A stretch of DNA of 64,000 nucleotides from Lactobacillus johnsonii (GCF_013487865.1 NZ_CP047409.1:1798001-1862000); one strand, 5' to 3'; shown: positions 45,009 through 54,556, numbered from the stretch's first letter. The notes: generated by a model not told the origin, from the letters alone. Made by a program: numbers and translations.

Positions 45009-46223
45009 GTGAATAAATCACAATCTAGCACTTTACCCAATGGCTGGTATAAAACTTTTTATACTCTGTGGCTAGGCTGTTTTATTACTGGATTAGGTTA
45101 TTCAATGACAATGCCATTTATTTCTTTATTTATGGCTGAATTAGGTCATTATAATAAACTACAATTAAACCTTTACTCAGGGTTAGCCTTTGCCATGACT
45201 TTTATTGCCCAGGCCATTATTTCTCCGTACTGGGGTAATTTAGCTGATCGTAAAGGTAGAAAATTAATGTGCATGCGTGCTGCTGGTGTTATGAGTTTAA
45301 CAATCTTTATTACAGGCTTAGCTCAAAGTGCACTTTTTATTATCTGTATGCGTTTCTTACAAGGCTTATTTTCAGGCTATATCAATAACGCAACGGCGCT
45401 CATGGCAGGTGAGACACCGCATCAGCGTAGTGGCTGGGTAATGAGTCAAATGATGACCGCAGGAACTGCGGGTAACTTAGTGGGTCCTCTAATTGGTGGT
45501 GCTTTATCAAGTGCATTCGGTTATCGCATCCCCTTCTTTATTACTGGCGGACTAATGTTTCTAACTTTCTTAGGAACATGGCTATTAGTAAAAGAGGATT
45601 TCATACCAGTTTCCCGAGAAAAGATGAAACCAATGGGACAAATACTGCAAGACTTACCTAATGTTAAGTTAATTATCATCATGTTTGTAACTACAATGAT
45701 TGTTCAATCTTCAACTATGTCTATTGATCCCATTGTTTCTCTTTATGTTAAATCTTTAATGCCGCACAGTAATAATATTGCCCTAATCGCCGGGATTGTT
45801 GCGGCTACACCAGGTCTTGGCACAATGCTCTCTGCTTCACATATTGGGCACTTAATGGATCGTATTGGTGCTGAAAAAGTTTTGCGGTGGGGACTATTAA
45901 TTGCTACTATTTTATTTATTCCAATGACTTTTATTCCGAATGCCTGGTCATTAGCTTTCTGGCGTTTTCTATTAGGAATTATCAGTGCTGGCTTACTTCC
46001 AGCTGCTCAAACAATTCTTACTTTGAATGTTCCCCCAGAAGCATTTGGTAGAGTCTTTTCTTACAATCAATCCTTCCAAGCAATTGGAGCAGTCTTGGGG
46101 TCTTTACTAGGTTCAACTATTTCTGGTATGTTTACTTATGAATGGGTATTTGCAGCAACTGGGATTACTTTACTGATTAATTATTTAATCATGCAATTTT
46201 CTTCCCAATCCCGCAATGCCTAA
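45009..46223 (+). CDS. MFS multidrug efflux transporter
   Basis: Twelve-helix major facilitator, 404 residues. The motif-A loop WGNLADRKGRKLM follows helix 2, and the second-half equivalent GHLMDRIGAEKVLRWG follows helix 8; motif-C-like GNLVGPLIGG in helix 5 is typical of drug:H+ antiporters (PMRA/LmrP-like). The GTG start at 45009 has GAG 8 nt upstream. The following gene has its own ribosome site 25 bp further on. Confidence 0.85.
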   Translation: MNKSQSSTLPNGWYKTFYTLWLGCFITGLGYSMTMPFISLFMAELGHYNKLQLNLYSGLAFAMTFIAQAIISPYWGNLADRKGRKLMCMRAAGVMSLTIFITGLAQSALFIICMRFLQGLFSGYINNATALMAGETPHQRSGWVMSQMMTAGTAGNLVGPLIGGALSSAFGYRIPFFITGGLMFLTFLGTWLLVKEDFIPVSREKMKPMGQILQDLPNVKLIIIMFVTTMIVQSSTMSIDPIVSLYVKSLMPHSNNIALIAGIVAATPGLGTMLSASHIGHLMDRIGAEKVLRWGLLIATILFIPMTFIPNAWSLAFWRFLLGIISAGLLPAAQTILTLNVPPEAFGRVFSYNQSFQAIGAVLGSLLGSTISGMFTYEWVFAATGITLLINYLIMQFSSQSRNA

Positions 46224-46245
46224 CTTGTTAAAGGAGTGTTTCTTT

Positions 46246-46929
46246 ATGAAAACTATCGGTATTACTGCAGGTATTAAAAATAATGAGGTAATTGTTGATC
46301 GAAGTGTTGTTGATACGGTGGTAAAACTTGGATTTCTTCCACTTGTCTTTGCTCCCGTAAGCTTAAAGAAAATGCCGGTGCCTGGCGTCAATTTCGATGC
46401 TTTGATTCTTAGCGACGGCCCTGACATCACACCAATTTTTTATAATGAAGAGCCACTTCCTGAGCTTAGAGAAACTGATCCACATCGAGACCAATTTGAG
46501 CTAAACTTAATCAAAAATGCTCATGATTCCAATTTACCTATTTTAGGAATTAGCCGCGGAATGCAGATGTTAAATGTTGCTTTTAACGGTACACTTTTCC
46601 AAGATATTTACGCTCAAAATTCTGGTGCCGGTGTTCAACATATTCAACCAAATGACCTCTCTTTAGAAAGTCACCACGTTAATGTAACTGATGAAAGTGA
46701 ACTTGCTAAAGCTGTAGGAACTCATCCCTACGTTAATAGCCACCACCATCAAGCTATTAAGACGATTGCTAACAACTTTAATATTGTTGCAACTGCTCCT
46801 GATGGTATTATTGAAGCTATCGAATCAACTGATCAAACAATGTTAGGTATTCAATGGCGACCAGATAAGCTATTAAACGATCCCAAACAGGAAAAAATCT
46901 TCACTAACTTTTTTGAGAAATTAAACTAA
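46246..46929 (+). CDS. Gamma-glutamyl hydrolase-like (PuuD/C26) protein with degenerate triad
   Basis: Class I amidotransferase fold, 227 residues. It aligns with gamma-Glu-GABA hydrolases (DALILSDGPDITP, RDQFELNLI, NSHHHQAIK). The nucleophile motif reads LGISRGMQ: Cys is replaced by Ser103 (AGC). The usual QWHPE reads QWRPD: His is Arg205 and Glu is Asp207. All three triad residues are changed, so it is probably a pseudoenzyme. The ATG at 46246 has AAAGGAG at good spacing. Confidence 0.82.
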   Translation: MKTIGITAGIKNNEVIVDRSVVDTVVKLGFLPLVFAPVSLKKMPVPGVNFDALILSDGPDITPIFYNEEPLPELRETDPHRDQFELNLIKNAHDSNLPILGISRGMQMLNVAFNGTLFQDIYAQNSGAGVQHIQPNDLSLESHHVNVTDESELAKAVGTHPYVNSHHHQAIKTIANNFNIVATAPDGIIEAIESTDQTMLGIQWRPDKLLNDPKQEKIFTNFFEKLN

Positions 46930-46931
46930 AG

Positions 46932-46973
46932 AAATAAGCTTGAGAGGTAATAAAACTTCTCAAGCTTATTTTT
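46932..46973. terminator. Bidirectional terminator between convergent genes
   Basis: AAATAAGCTTGAGAGG ... CTTCTCAAGCTTATTT hairpin with T runs on both strands; it overlaps the stop of the ABC gene ending at 46966. Confidence 0.85.
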
Positions 46974-48582
46974 TAATTATTTTGTTTTTACTTTCTTCAC
47001 TCATGTCTAAGTGAACAATTTTATTAAACATCGCTTTTTCTTTTGATGAAATTTTGTGAGCAACTTCAATTACTGCAACATCAGGATTTTTCAAAAGAGT
47101 TTCATGGATTGCTAAAGACAGGTTCGGATCTAGAGCACTCGTAGCTTCATCAGCTAATAAAATTGGGCGACCTGACAATAAGGCACGAGCAATTTCAATT
47201 CGTTGGATTTGTCCACCTGATAGCCCATTGCCTGCTTCGCCAACTTTATGATCAAGCCCCTCTTTTTTAACTAATTCATCTAAACCAGCTAAATGAATAA
47301 CTTCCTTTAATTTTTCATCGCTAACCTTCCTACCTAAGGTAATATTGAAACGCAACGTATCGTCAAACATAAAAGGTTTTTGATTAACATAAGAGAAATA
47401 ATTATGAGCTTTTGCCCAGTCCCCAGTTACATTCTTTCCGTTAATTAAAATTTTACCCTTTACTGGTTTCTTTAAGCCAAGCATTAGTCGCAACAAGGTA
47501 GTTTTACCCCAACCACTTGGGGCCATGAGAAGAATCTTTTCTCCAGGTCTAACCTGTAAATTAACATCTGTAAAAATTGTATGCTTATCTGATTTAGTTT
47601 GATACGAAAGATTTTTTACATCTAGTCCTTCAAACTTCTTGGCTTTTTCTGAATTTTCTTTTATTTCATAATTAAGGGCTTTTTGTGTTTTCTTCCACAT
47701 TGGAACTGTTGATTTAACTTGGTTGAATTCATTAAACAAGGTTACGACTGGCGTAATAAAGTTCATTGCCAAATCTACCATCATAAATAAAGTACCAACA
47801 CTTAAACTTCCCTGCATCATCATGATGCCACCAATCGTACATGGAATAATGAAACAGAATAATTCAGCAGCAGAATAAATTAATTCTAAGGCCCAAGCTT
47901 GAGTTAAGTTCATATTTCGCAGAGCATTTTCCATATTTTGAGCTGATTTTGTCGCTCTTACGACAATATTATCTCTAACATTATAGAGTTTAGCTGATTG
48001 GGCCCCATTTAATGAATCAGAAACATTCTGAGTATAATTGGCATTTGTTTTAGCCCAAATTTTAGATTTTTTGGTAATAATTCTACTAGTAAAGATTTGT
48101 ACAACAGCTGGAGCCGCCATCGCAACTACGAAAATAATCGTCATTTGCCAGGAATTATATAAGGCAAAAGCTAATGATCCAATAAAAGTTAGACCTTGAT
48201 AAATCATATCAAGTTGAGCTGTAATTCGATTTGTTTCAATTTGTTTCAAATCATTCGTCATAAGTGACAAGCCATTTTTTATATCTGGTTCACCTTGGTC
48301 AACCAAATATTGCAAATTAGCCTGCTTGAAAACCATATTAACATCACGAATGATCCCCATTTTTACACGCTCATAGATGAAATTGCTCATCATGAAGCAT
48401 AGCTGCCCTAAAGCCGTTAAAGCTGCTAAACGCACCAAATGCATTACATCCTTCGAATGCGATGATGCCACATTCAGCATAATCTTAATCATATAAGCCA
48501 CAAATAAAATATTACAAGCCTTAATTGCAGCTAAGATAGCAAACCAAATCACCTGACTTCGTTTTGCATATTTTAAACTCAT
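46966..48582 (-). CDS. ABC exporter (fused membrane and ATPase domains)
   Basis: Half-size exporter of 538 residues: membrane domain about 1-300, ATPase about 325-538. Walker A is APSGWGKTT (first Gly replaced by Ala), signature LSGGQIQRIEIARAL, Walker B ILLADEATSALD, switch His in VAHK. It is a close paralogue of the lanthipeptide-locus exporter at 50328-51932, sharing NGLSLMTNDLKQIET, NANYTQNVSDSLNGA and HNYFSYV. It follows the macrodomain gene by 19 bp. Substrate unknown. Confidence 0.87.
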   Translation of the reverse strand: MSLKYAKRSQVIWFAILAAIKACNILFVAYMIKIMLNVASSHSKDVMHLVRLAALTALGQLCFMMSNFIYERVKMGIIRDVNMVFKQANLQYLVDQGEPDIKNGLSLMTNDLKQIETNRITAQLDMIYQGLTFIGSLAFALYNSWQMTIIFVVAMAAPAVVQIFTSRIITKKSKIWAKTNANYTQNVSDSLNGAQSAKLYNVRDNIVVRATKSAQNMENALRNMNLTQAWALELIYSAAELFCFIIPCTIGGIMMMQGSLSVGTLFMMVDLAMNFITPVVTLFNEFNQVKSTVPMWKKTQKALNYEIKENSEKAKKFEGLDVKNLSYQTKSDKHTIFTDVNLQVRPGEKILLMAPSGWGKTTLLRLMLGLKKPVKGKILINGKNVTGDWAKAHNYFSYVNQKPFMFDDTLRFNITLGRKVSDEKLKEVIHLAGLDELVKKEGLDHKVGEAGNGLSGGQIQRIEIARALLSGRPILLADEATSALDPNLSLAIHETLLKNPDVAVIEVAHKISSKEKAMFNKIVHLDMSEESKNKIIKK

Positions 48583-48601
48583 CTAAAACTCCTCACTTTA
48601 G

Positions 48602-49108
48602 TTAAGACGTTAATTTATTATATATGGCTTTATTTTCTGAATCAAATACACAAAAGTAGACTTTAATATTAAATTTTTGTTGTTTAAGCCAATTCTTAGT
48701 AGTTTCAACCGCAATTTTTGCAGCATCTACTTTTGGATACCCATACACACCAGTTGAAATACAAGAAAAAGCAATTGAATGTAAGTCATATTCTTTAGCT
48801 AAATTAAGACTATTTTTGTAACAAAATGCCAATAATTCAGCATCTTGTTGAACAAAATTAGGATTATACACAGGGCCAACTGTGTGGATAACATATTTAG
48901 CAGGCAAGTTATACCCCTTAGTAATTTTTGCTTCGCCAGTTTCACAACCATGAAGAGTTCTACATTCTGCTAGTAATTCTGGACCAGCTGCACGGTGAAT
49001 TGCCCCATCAACTCCACCGCCACCTAAAAGTGTTCTATTAGCTGCATTAACGATTGCATCAACTTTTAATTTTGTGATATCCGCTTGAATCACTTGAATA
49101 TCATTCAC
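48602..49108 (-). CDS. Macrodomain protein (O-acetyl-ADP-ribose deacetylase-like)
   Basis: ADP-ribose-binding enzyme of 168 residues, YmdB-like. The motifs [22 protein letters not shown] and [12 protein letters not shown] form the ADP-ribose pocket; Asn and Asp of the catalytic region are present. Cytosolic hydrolase of O-acetyl-ADP-ribose or mono-ADP-ribose. AGGGTGAGG precedes the start. It shares a transcript with the ABC exporter. Confidence 0.88.
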   Translation of the reverse strand: MNDIQVIQADITKLKVDAIVNAANRTLLGGGGVDGAIHRAAGPELLAECRTLHGCETGEAKITKGYNLPAKYVIHTVGPVYNPNFVQQDAELLAFCYKNSLNLAKEYDLHSIAFSCISTGVYGYPKVDAAKIAVETTKNWLKQQKFNIKVYFCVFDSENKAIYNKLTS

Positions 49109-49154
49109 TAACCCTCACCCTTTCTTTCATACTTATATTTTATCTCAAACAAAA

Positions 49155-49194
49155 AAATAAACTCATCCCCTAAAACGGAAATGAGCTTATTTTG
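49155..49194 (-). terminator. Repeat-family hairpin, copy 1
   Basis: Arms AATAAACTCAT ... ATGAGCTTATT around CCCCTAAAACGG. The minus strand ends in seven T's. It follows the 59-aa membrane ORF (stop 49271). It is nearly identical to copy 2 at 50249-50290 and related to copy 3 at 54844-54883. Confidence 0.8.
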
Positions 49195-49270
49195 ATTTAT
49201 GATCATGAGTATATATTATAGGCAAATGTATGTAAGATTGATAAAAAAATAATTATTAGAAATTTACTAA

Positions 49271-49450
49271 TCAAAACTTATTCTTGTGAAATATAAAAAT
49301 ATACCAAAACATATATATAAGAAAAATAATTGATAATATTCCAAATGTTACAGTCATTAGATCATTTATATTTCTAATAATAAGTATAACGATCGGACCT
49401 ATACAACAAAATAAATAGCTTATTTCTAATATAAGTTTATTAACATTCAT
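49271..49450 (-). CDS. Small two-helix membrane protein, 59 aa
   Basis: Opens MNVNKLILEI and ends FIFHKNKF, with two predicted helices (about 8-25 and 34-54) separated by the loop RNINDLMT and a basic C-terminus. No family recognised. GTGGA sits 11 nt before the ATG. It lies between the broken Rgg gene and hairpin copy 1, inside the lanthipeptide island. Small two-helix proteins in such places are often immunity or accessory factors, but this is inference only. Confidence 0.55.
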   Translation of the reverse strand: MNVNKLILEISYLFCCIGPIVILIIRNINDLMTVTFGILSIIFLIYMFWYIFIFHKNKF

Positions 49451-49558
49451 TTTTTATTCGTTCCACTAATAGATAAAATATTATTAATTTCAAGGCTTTG
49501 AATATATATAATACAAAACTGTTAAAAATCCATCAGCGAAGTGTCTATCATGACACAA

Positions 49559-50184
49559 CTAAAATGCTATATAGGCTGTAATCGACTCCATCCCATGTCT
49601 TTCAAAAAAGTCTAAAATCTTTTTTGCTTCTAATTTTTCTTCATTAAAAAGATAACCATAATAATCTGCCATCACTTTAAAAAATATAGTTCTTGGCTCA
49701 ACCGGTAACTTATACAAGAAATTCCTCAATTTGCTTATCATCTCAAAATTTCTATCATGTTTTAAGAACATTATGTTTAAATAATTAACCATTATTCCTC
49801 CAAGTATTTCTTGAATTTTCCTGCTGGCTTTATCTATTTCCTTATACTTTCTTAAAATCATATTTAGTTCATACTCAATCTCTGATTCATCAAACAGAGA
49901 TATAGCCATAGCAAACAAGCGCAAGTTATCTTCTCCCCACTCATCTATATTAAGTATTAATTTCTTAATCATTGCTTCTTCTTTACATGATAGTTTATTC
50001 TTTTTAAAAAAGTTCTCTAAAAGAAGAGCATGAGCATAAACATTTCTGTATTGATAATCTGTAGCACAAATTTTTCTTATTTCTACAATTTTTGAAAGAT
50101 TTTGTTCATAATATCTCCTACCATCTCTGTTTGACTTAGTCCTAGTTCTAACCGTAGTTTTTTCAGTTCTTTCCCAATTTGCAT
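49559..50184 (-). pseudogene. Rgg/MutR-family regulator with internal deletion
   Basis: The ATG at 50184 opens a correct Rgg N-terminus (IGKELKKLRLELGLSQTEMVG). After about 23 codons the frame breaks and the sequence jumps to the C-terminal helical-repeat domain (YEQNLSKIVEIRKICATDYQ onward), which is open to the stop at 49559. An intact Rgg is about 285 residues; roughly 60-80, including most of the HTH, are gone. The longest intact piece is 137 residues (49559-49972). Rgg proteins normally switch on adjacent peptide loci. Confidence 0.8.
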
Positions 50185-50248
50185 TATTTCATCTCTTTTC
50201 TAAGTTAATGATATGTAATTATATAATTCTAGTCCTAAATTTAGAACA

Positions 50249-50290
50249 AAAAATAAGCTCATCCCCTAAAACGGAAATGAGCTTATTTTT
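50249..50290 (-). terminator. Repeat-family hairpin, copy 2: terminator of the lanthipeptide synthetase operon
   Basis: AAAATAAGCTCAT ... ATGAGCTTATTTT around CCCCTAAAACGG, 38 bp past the exporter stop (50328), with T's on the minus strand. Almost the same 40 nt as copy 1. Confidence 0.85.
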
Positions 50291-50327
50291 AATTTCTTGA
50301 TTCTTCAGCCCAAGATTTTATTTATCC

Positions 50328-51932
50328 TTACTTCTGTTTTGCTAGTTCATCTAATTTTAATACTTTATCGAACTTTTCTTTTTCTTTAGTAGAAATTTTA
50401 TGTGCTACCTCAATAACAGTTAATCTCGGATTATCTAAAATAATGCTGTGAATCTTTTCGGATAATTTTTGATCCAAAGCACTGGTTGCTTCATCAGCCA
50501 ACATAATAGGTCGATCTGATAGTAAAGCCCTTGCAATTTCGATCCTTTGAATTTGCCCTCCTGACAAATTTTTTCCTTTCTCTCCTACCGAGTAAGTTAA
50601 ACCCTTTTCATCAACCAATTCCTTTAATCCAGCTTTCTCAATAACTGCATTTAACTTTTTTGATGGATACTTTTTACCTAATGTAATATTAAATTCCAAT
50701 GTATCATCAAAAATAAAAGGAGATTGGGTTACATAACTAAAATAATTATGGGCTGTTTCCCAGTTATTAGTAATATTCTCAGAATCAATTAAAATCTTTC
50801 CACTATCAGGTTTTAATTTTCCCAATAATAACTGTAAAAATGTCGATTTTCCCCATCCACTTGGTGCTGTAATCAAAACTTTACTTTTATGAGGAATAAT
50901 AAGTGATAAATCAGTAAATATGTTTTTTCCATTTATATTATAGGTTAAACTATCTGTTTGTAATTTCTTGAACGTACGATTAGAAGTCGTTTTCTGATCA
51001 TTTGGCGCTGTTGGAACATCATTTAATCCAACTTCTATTTTTTTCCAAATTGGTTCAGTTGACTTAATTTGATTCAATTGATCAAAAATATTAACAATAG
51101 GATTAATAAAATTATTAGATAATTGAACAATCATAATCAAAGTACCCGAACCAATTTGACCATTATACATTAAAACAGCACCTATAAAAAATGGGAGAAT
51201 AAAACTAAAGATATCAGCTAAAGCGATAATAATTTGATTTGCTACATCTTGAGTATAGTTTAATGACTTTAAAGCATTTTCCATACTTTTAGCATCAGTA
51301 ATAATCCTCTCCAAGACTGAGTTTCTTGCATTATATAAATTTGCCGTTACTGCTCCATTTAATCCATCGCTCACTCTTTGTGTATAGTTTGCATTTCTTT
51401 GTTCCCATTTTTTTGATTTATTTTGAATCTTTTTGACAAATAATTTTTGTATTAAGCCGGGTAATAAAGTAGTAATCATAAATATTATAGTTAAAAACCA
51501 ACTATTTAATAATCCAGCTACTAATGATAAAACAAATGAAAAAATCTCTGTAATAATCAATAATTCATTACTGATTTTTAACGTTTCTATTTGCTTTAAA
51601 TCATTTGTCATCAAGTTAAGCCCTTCTTTTTGAGAAGTGCCATTTTTATTCATTAAATGAGTCATTAATCTTTTTTTCAATTCAAGATTAATTTCTAAAA
51701 TAATTTTATTTTTTAAATATTTATATGCAAAGTTAGAAAACATAATTATTACTATTATAAGCGAACCCAACAAAGCGATTATTAAAAGTTGAGTTAATCC
51801 TCCACGCTGGTATTGAGCATTATTTAGCATTAATTTTGAAACATATGCAATTGCAACATTCCCCGATGCATATATAATTGATAACAAAATATACAGTGTA
51901 ACATTTATTTTTGATGCGTATTTTAAAGTCAT
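50328..51932 (-). CDS. Lanthipeptide-locus ABC exporter (LanT-like, no peptidase domain)
   Basis: Exporter of 534 residues: membrane domain about 1-300, ATPase about 325-534. Walker A APSGWGKST, signature LSGGQIQRIEIARAL, Walker B IMLADEATSALD. There is no N-terminal C39 peptidase, so it does not cleave a leader. It overlaps the LanKC stop by 4 bp, so the pair is coupled. It is a paralogue of the exporter at 46966-48582 but more AT-rich. Its likely job is to export the modified peptide or protect the producer. Confidence 0.87.
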   Translation of the reverse strand: MTLKYASKINVTLYILLSIIYASGNVAIAYVSKLMLNNAQYQRGGLTQLLIIALLGSLIIVIIMFSNFAYKYLKNKIILEINLELKKRLMTHLMNKNGTSQKEGLNLMTNDLKQIETLKISNELLIITEIFSFVLSLVAGLLNSWFLTIIFMITTLLPGLIQKLFVKKIQNKSKKWEQRNANYTQRVSDGLNGAVTANLYNARNSVLERIITDAKSMENALKSLNYTQDVANQIIIALADIFSFILPFFIGAVLMYNGQIGSGTLIMIVQLSNNFINPIVNIFDQLNQIKSTEPIWKKIEVGLNDVPTAPNDQKTTSNRTFKKLQTDSLTYNINGKNIFTDLSLIIPHKSKVLITAPSGWGKSTFLQLLLGKLKPDSGKILIDSENITNNWETAHNYFSYVTQSPFIFDDTLEFNITLGKKYPSKKLNAVIEKAGLKELVDEKGLTYSVGEKGKNLSGGQIQRIEIARALLSDRPIMLADEATSALDQKLSEKIHSIILDNPRLTVIEVAHKISTKEKEKFDKVLKLDELAKQK

Positions 51933-54499
51933 TCCCTCAACCCTCTTTCTTTAGACATTGTTAATACATAGTAAATTCCTGGAGTACCCGTTAAAAAAGA
52001 GTCATCTATTCGATTATATCTAGACGGATCCGTCCAATATCTATACGCTCCTTTTTTAGAAGACATAGCATATATTATTTTTCTATATTTACTTTCTAAT
52101 TCTTTTCCTTTTTCATAATACTTTGAGAAAAATAAAATCCCCGCTGCTCCCTGTAGGAGATTAGCTGTAAATACAATATTCAAATTTAGCAACGTATGAT
52201 TTATTAGACCAAGTATATTATCTATATTATTTATGTGTTTTTTAGTTAGTCTCTTATAAGATATTAAAAATACTCCTATTCCTGCTGTTCCTGAAAAAAG
52301 TAAGGGATAATGGTGATTATCAAAATTTGACATTCTCCAGTATATGTATCCATTTTTATAATTTTTCTTCATATTTATTTGTTCATAAATCATATCTGTA
52401 ATCTTTAGAATTTTTTTATTATCCATAATTTTTAGATATTCGCAGAAAAATATTCCAACTCCAACTGATCCATAGCCTAGATCTAAAATTTTATTATTAA
52501 GTTTATAATTCGCATTACCTGCGTTGATATCAATAATTTTTCCGTCTCTTACTTCAATACGTTTATATACTGTATTTATAAGTGTATTAATTATTTTTAG
52601 TAAACGTTTATCCTTAGAAAGATGATATGCTTTGCACAACATATATCCAATTCCACAATTTCCGTACAAAAAACTTGTATAGTATTCTTCAAAATCTGTA
52701 TTCTCTAAAGAAACGATAATTTTTTCTCGTAAGTCACTATATTTGATATTTGAGTAAAATTTATTGTACCAGTCAATACAGTATAGAAGACCTACGTCGC
52801 CTGTAATTAAATTATGGACATTATAGTGTGGAATATAATCATAAGCATAATTGATTGTATTTAACAACTTAGTCATTTTGTTATAAGAATATTTTTTATT
52901 CGAATAAGCTTGATTTTTTAATAACATTAGATCTGCCACTAATCCTCCATCTAAACTAATAATTTGAGTTTTTCTTAAAACATCTATCCTATTAGTCACT
53001 TTATTATTGGTAATTACTATTTTTTTAGCTCTTTCCTTAAGATAGGCTTTTAAGTTTAGATTGATCGTATTAGATATTATCGGCTCGTTTAGAGGCATAT
53101 TTAAAGTAAAATTTTTTATTAAATAAAATTTTTTTATAAAATATGATAATTCTTTCTCACAGTGATACATCATTTCAATACCAAGAAAAGACAATTGCAA
53201 TATCCTAGAATTTTTCTCATTTATTGCAATAGCAATTTTTTCTAACTTTTCTCTTTGCTTTTTAGAGCTAATTAAATCTTCCTGATAAATTGGTTTTACG
53301 GTAGTAGTTAAATAGAATATAAGGGCTCCTAAGCCATATACATCTCGTTGAGTAGACCAACGTCTAATACCCTTTTCTCTTATTGAAAAAAATCCTGGAG
53401 TTGCCCCATCATAAGCTTTTAAATTAGAAAATTGATTTGCTAGCTCGTAATCTATAAGTATGGGAATATCGTTGTTTACAATAATATTACTTGGAGATAC
53501 ATCTCTAAAAATAATGCCATTATTATGTAATTTTTTAATATCTGATAATAGATGATCAATAATTTTAACTATAAATATATTTCTTTGATTTCTATCAGCA
53601 TCATAATATTTTCCGGTTCTAAAATATTCACTTAATGAAAAACCATATACAAATTCTTCGACTAATATTGACTCGTTCGTATACTCCTTTAATAAAATAG
53701 GTTTTACAGAATTAATAATATTGTAGATTTTTTTTAAATAGTAATATTCATTTTTCAATCTATCCGCTGCAGATCTTCCTAACTTATCAATAAGTTCATT
53801 TGCATACGCCTGTTTTATAAACACCTTTTTATTTTTATAAAAAGCTACAAATGTATTCCCTTTACTAGTTGTATTAATATGCTTAATCTTTTCGAAGCCT
53901 AATTTTTCTAACTTTAGTGTTATTCGTTCTTTTTCATTAAGAGGAGGCTTTAAAAAAGTAGGAATTGCAGTTTTCAATAGATTTTTACGATAATCTAATA
54001 CTTTTTTTCCTTCATAATTAATAGCAGGTTTTAAGTACCCCATACTATCTGGCAGATATTCTGCTAAAAAAGCACCATATCTGAAAAAAACATTAGTATC
54101 TTTAAATCTATAATCCCATCTAACTATAGGATACTTATTCTCTTTGAGATCGACACTTAATTTTTCCGCATAATCTTTTAAATTAGCAAAACTCTGGTCA
54201 GACGGATAAATAGTTATCATTTTTCCTTGTGCTTCAAGCTTAGTTCCGCCAGTGGTCAATGCTAGCATGGCATGATAATCAATCGGAATCTTAAAAGTAT
54301 CTTTTTTTTCTATTACAATTTTAGAAACTCTTTCCACTATTTTCCAAAAATCAACAGGAGATGCTGAAATATGTATTTTCCACCCAATTGTTGGAATAGT
54401 ATTTTCTTTAGATGTTAAATAAATCCATTGTTTATCAAAATTAACCTTATAGCTATTTGATAAACAATTTATTTTTAATTTATAAACTGGATTATACAT
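51929..54499 (-). CDS. Class III lanthipeptide synthetase LanKC
   Basis: Trifunctional enzyme of 856 residues. Lyase region about 1-190 (GWKIHISASP, GKMITIYP, FFRYGAFLAEY). Kinase about 205-470: Lys229 in VFIK, Glu251, catalytic loop FRDVSPSN (Asp333, Asn338) and IDYE in place of DFG (Asp350). LanC-like cyclase about 510-856 with LYGNCGIGY and LLQGAAGI; the zinc-ligand CHG of classes I, II and IV is absent, which makes it class III. Start has a perfect TAGGAGGA site. The gene is very AT-rich, suggesting acquisition. It is divergent from the 40-aa precursor. Confidence 0.9.
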   Translation of the reverse strand: MYNPVYKLKINCLSNSYKVNFDKQWIYLTSKENTIPTIGWKIHISASPVDFWKIVERVSKIVIEKKDTFKIPIDYHAMLALTTGGTKLEAQGKMITIYPSDQSFANLKDYAEKLSVDLKENKYPIVRWDYRFKDTNVFFRYGAFLAEYLPDSMGYLKPAINYEGKKVLDYRKNLLKTAIPTFLKPPLNEKERITLKLEKLGFEKIKHINTTSKGNTFVAFYKNKKVFIKQAYANELIDKLGRSAADRLKNEYYYLKKIYNIINSVKPILLKEYTNESILVEEFVYGFSLSEYFRTGKYYDADRNQRNIFIVKIIDHLLSDIKKLHNNGIIFRDVSPSNIIVNNDIPILIDYELANQFSNLKAYDGATPGFFSIREKGIRRWSTQRDVYGLGALIFYLTTTVKPIYQEDLISSKKQREKLEKIAIAINEKNSRILQLSFLGIEMMYHCEKELSYFIKKFYLIKNFTLNMPLNEPIISNTINLNLKAYLKERAKKIVITNNKVTNRIDVLRKTQIISLDGGLVADLMLLKNQAYSNKKYSYNKMTKLLNTINYAYDYIPHYNVHNLITGDVGLLYCIDWYNKFYSNIKYSDLREKIIVSLENTDFEEYYTSFLYGNCGIGYMLCKAYHLSKDKRLLKIINTLINTVYKRIEVRDGKIIDINAGNANYKLNNKILDLGYGSVGVGIFFCEYLKIMDNKKILKITDMIYEQINMKKNYKNGYIYWRMSNFDNHHYPLLFSGTAGIGVFLISYKRLTKKHINNIDNILGLINHTLLNLNIVFTANLLQGAAGILFFSKYYEKGKELESKYRKIIYAMSSKKGAYRYWTDPSRYNRIDDSFLTGTPGIYYVLTMSKERGLRE

Positions 54500-54519
54500 A
54501 ATTTTTCCTCCTAAACTAC

Positions 54520-54556
54520 TTGACTTAATTTTAAAAATAAAATATTATTAAGTCAA
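54520..54556. promoter_or_regulatory. Face-to-face promoters of the lanthipeptide locus in one inverted repeat
   Basis: Arms TTGACTTAAT (54520-54529) and ATTAAGTCAA (54547-54556) form a perfect 10-bp dyad with a 17-nt spacer. Plus strand: TTGACT, 17 nt, TATTAT (54543-54548) toward the precursor. Minus strand: TTGACT (54556-54551), 17 nt, TAAAAT (54533-54528) toward LanKC. Each -35 lies at the expected start point of the other, so the promoters should compete, and the dyad could also be an operator. Confidence 0.75.
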
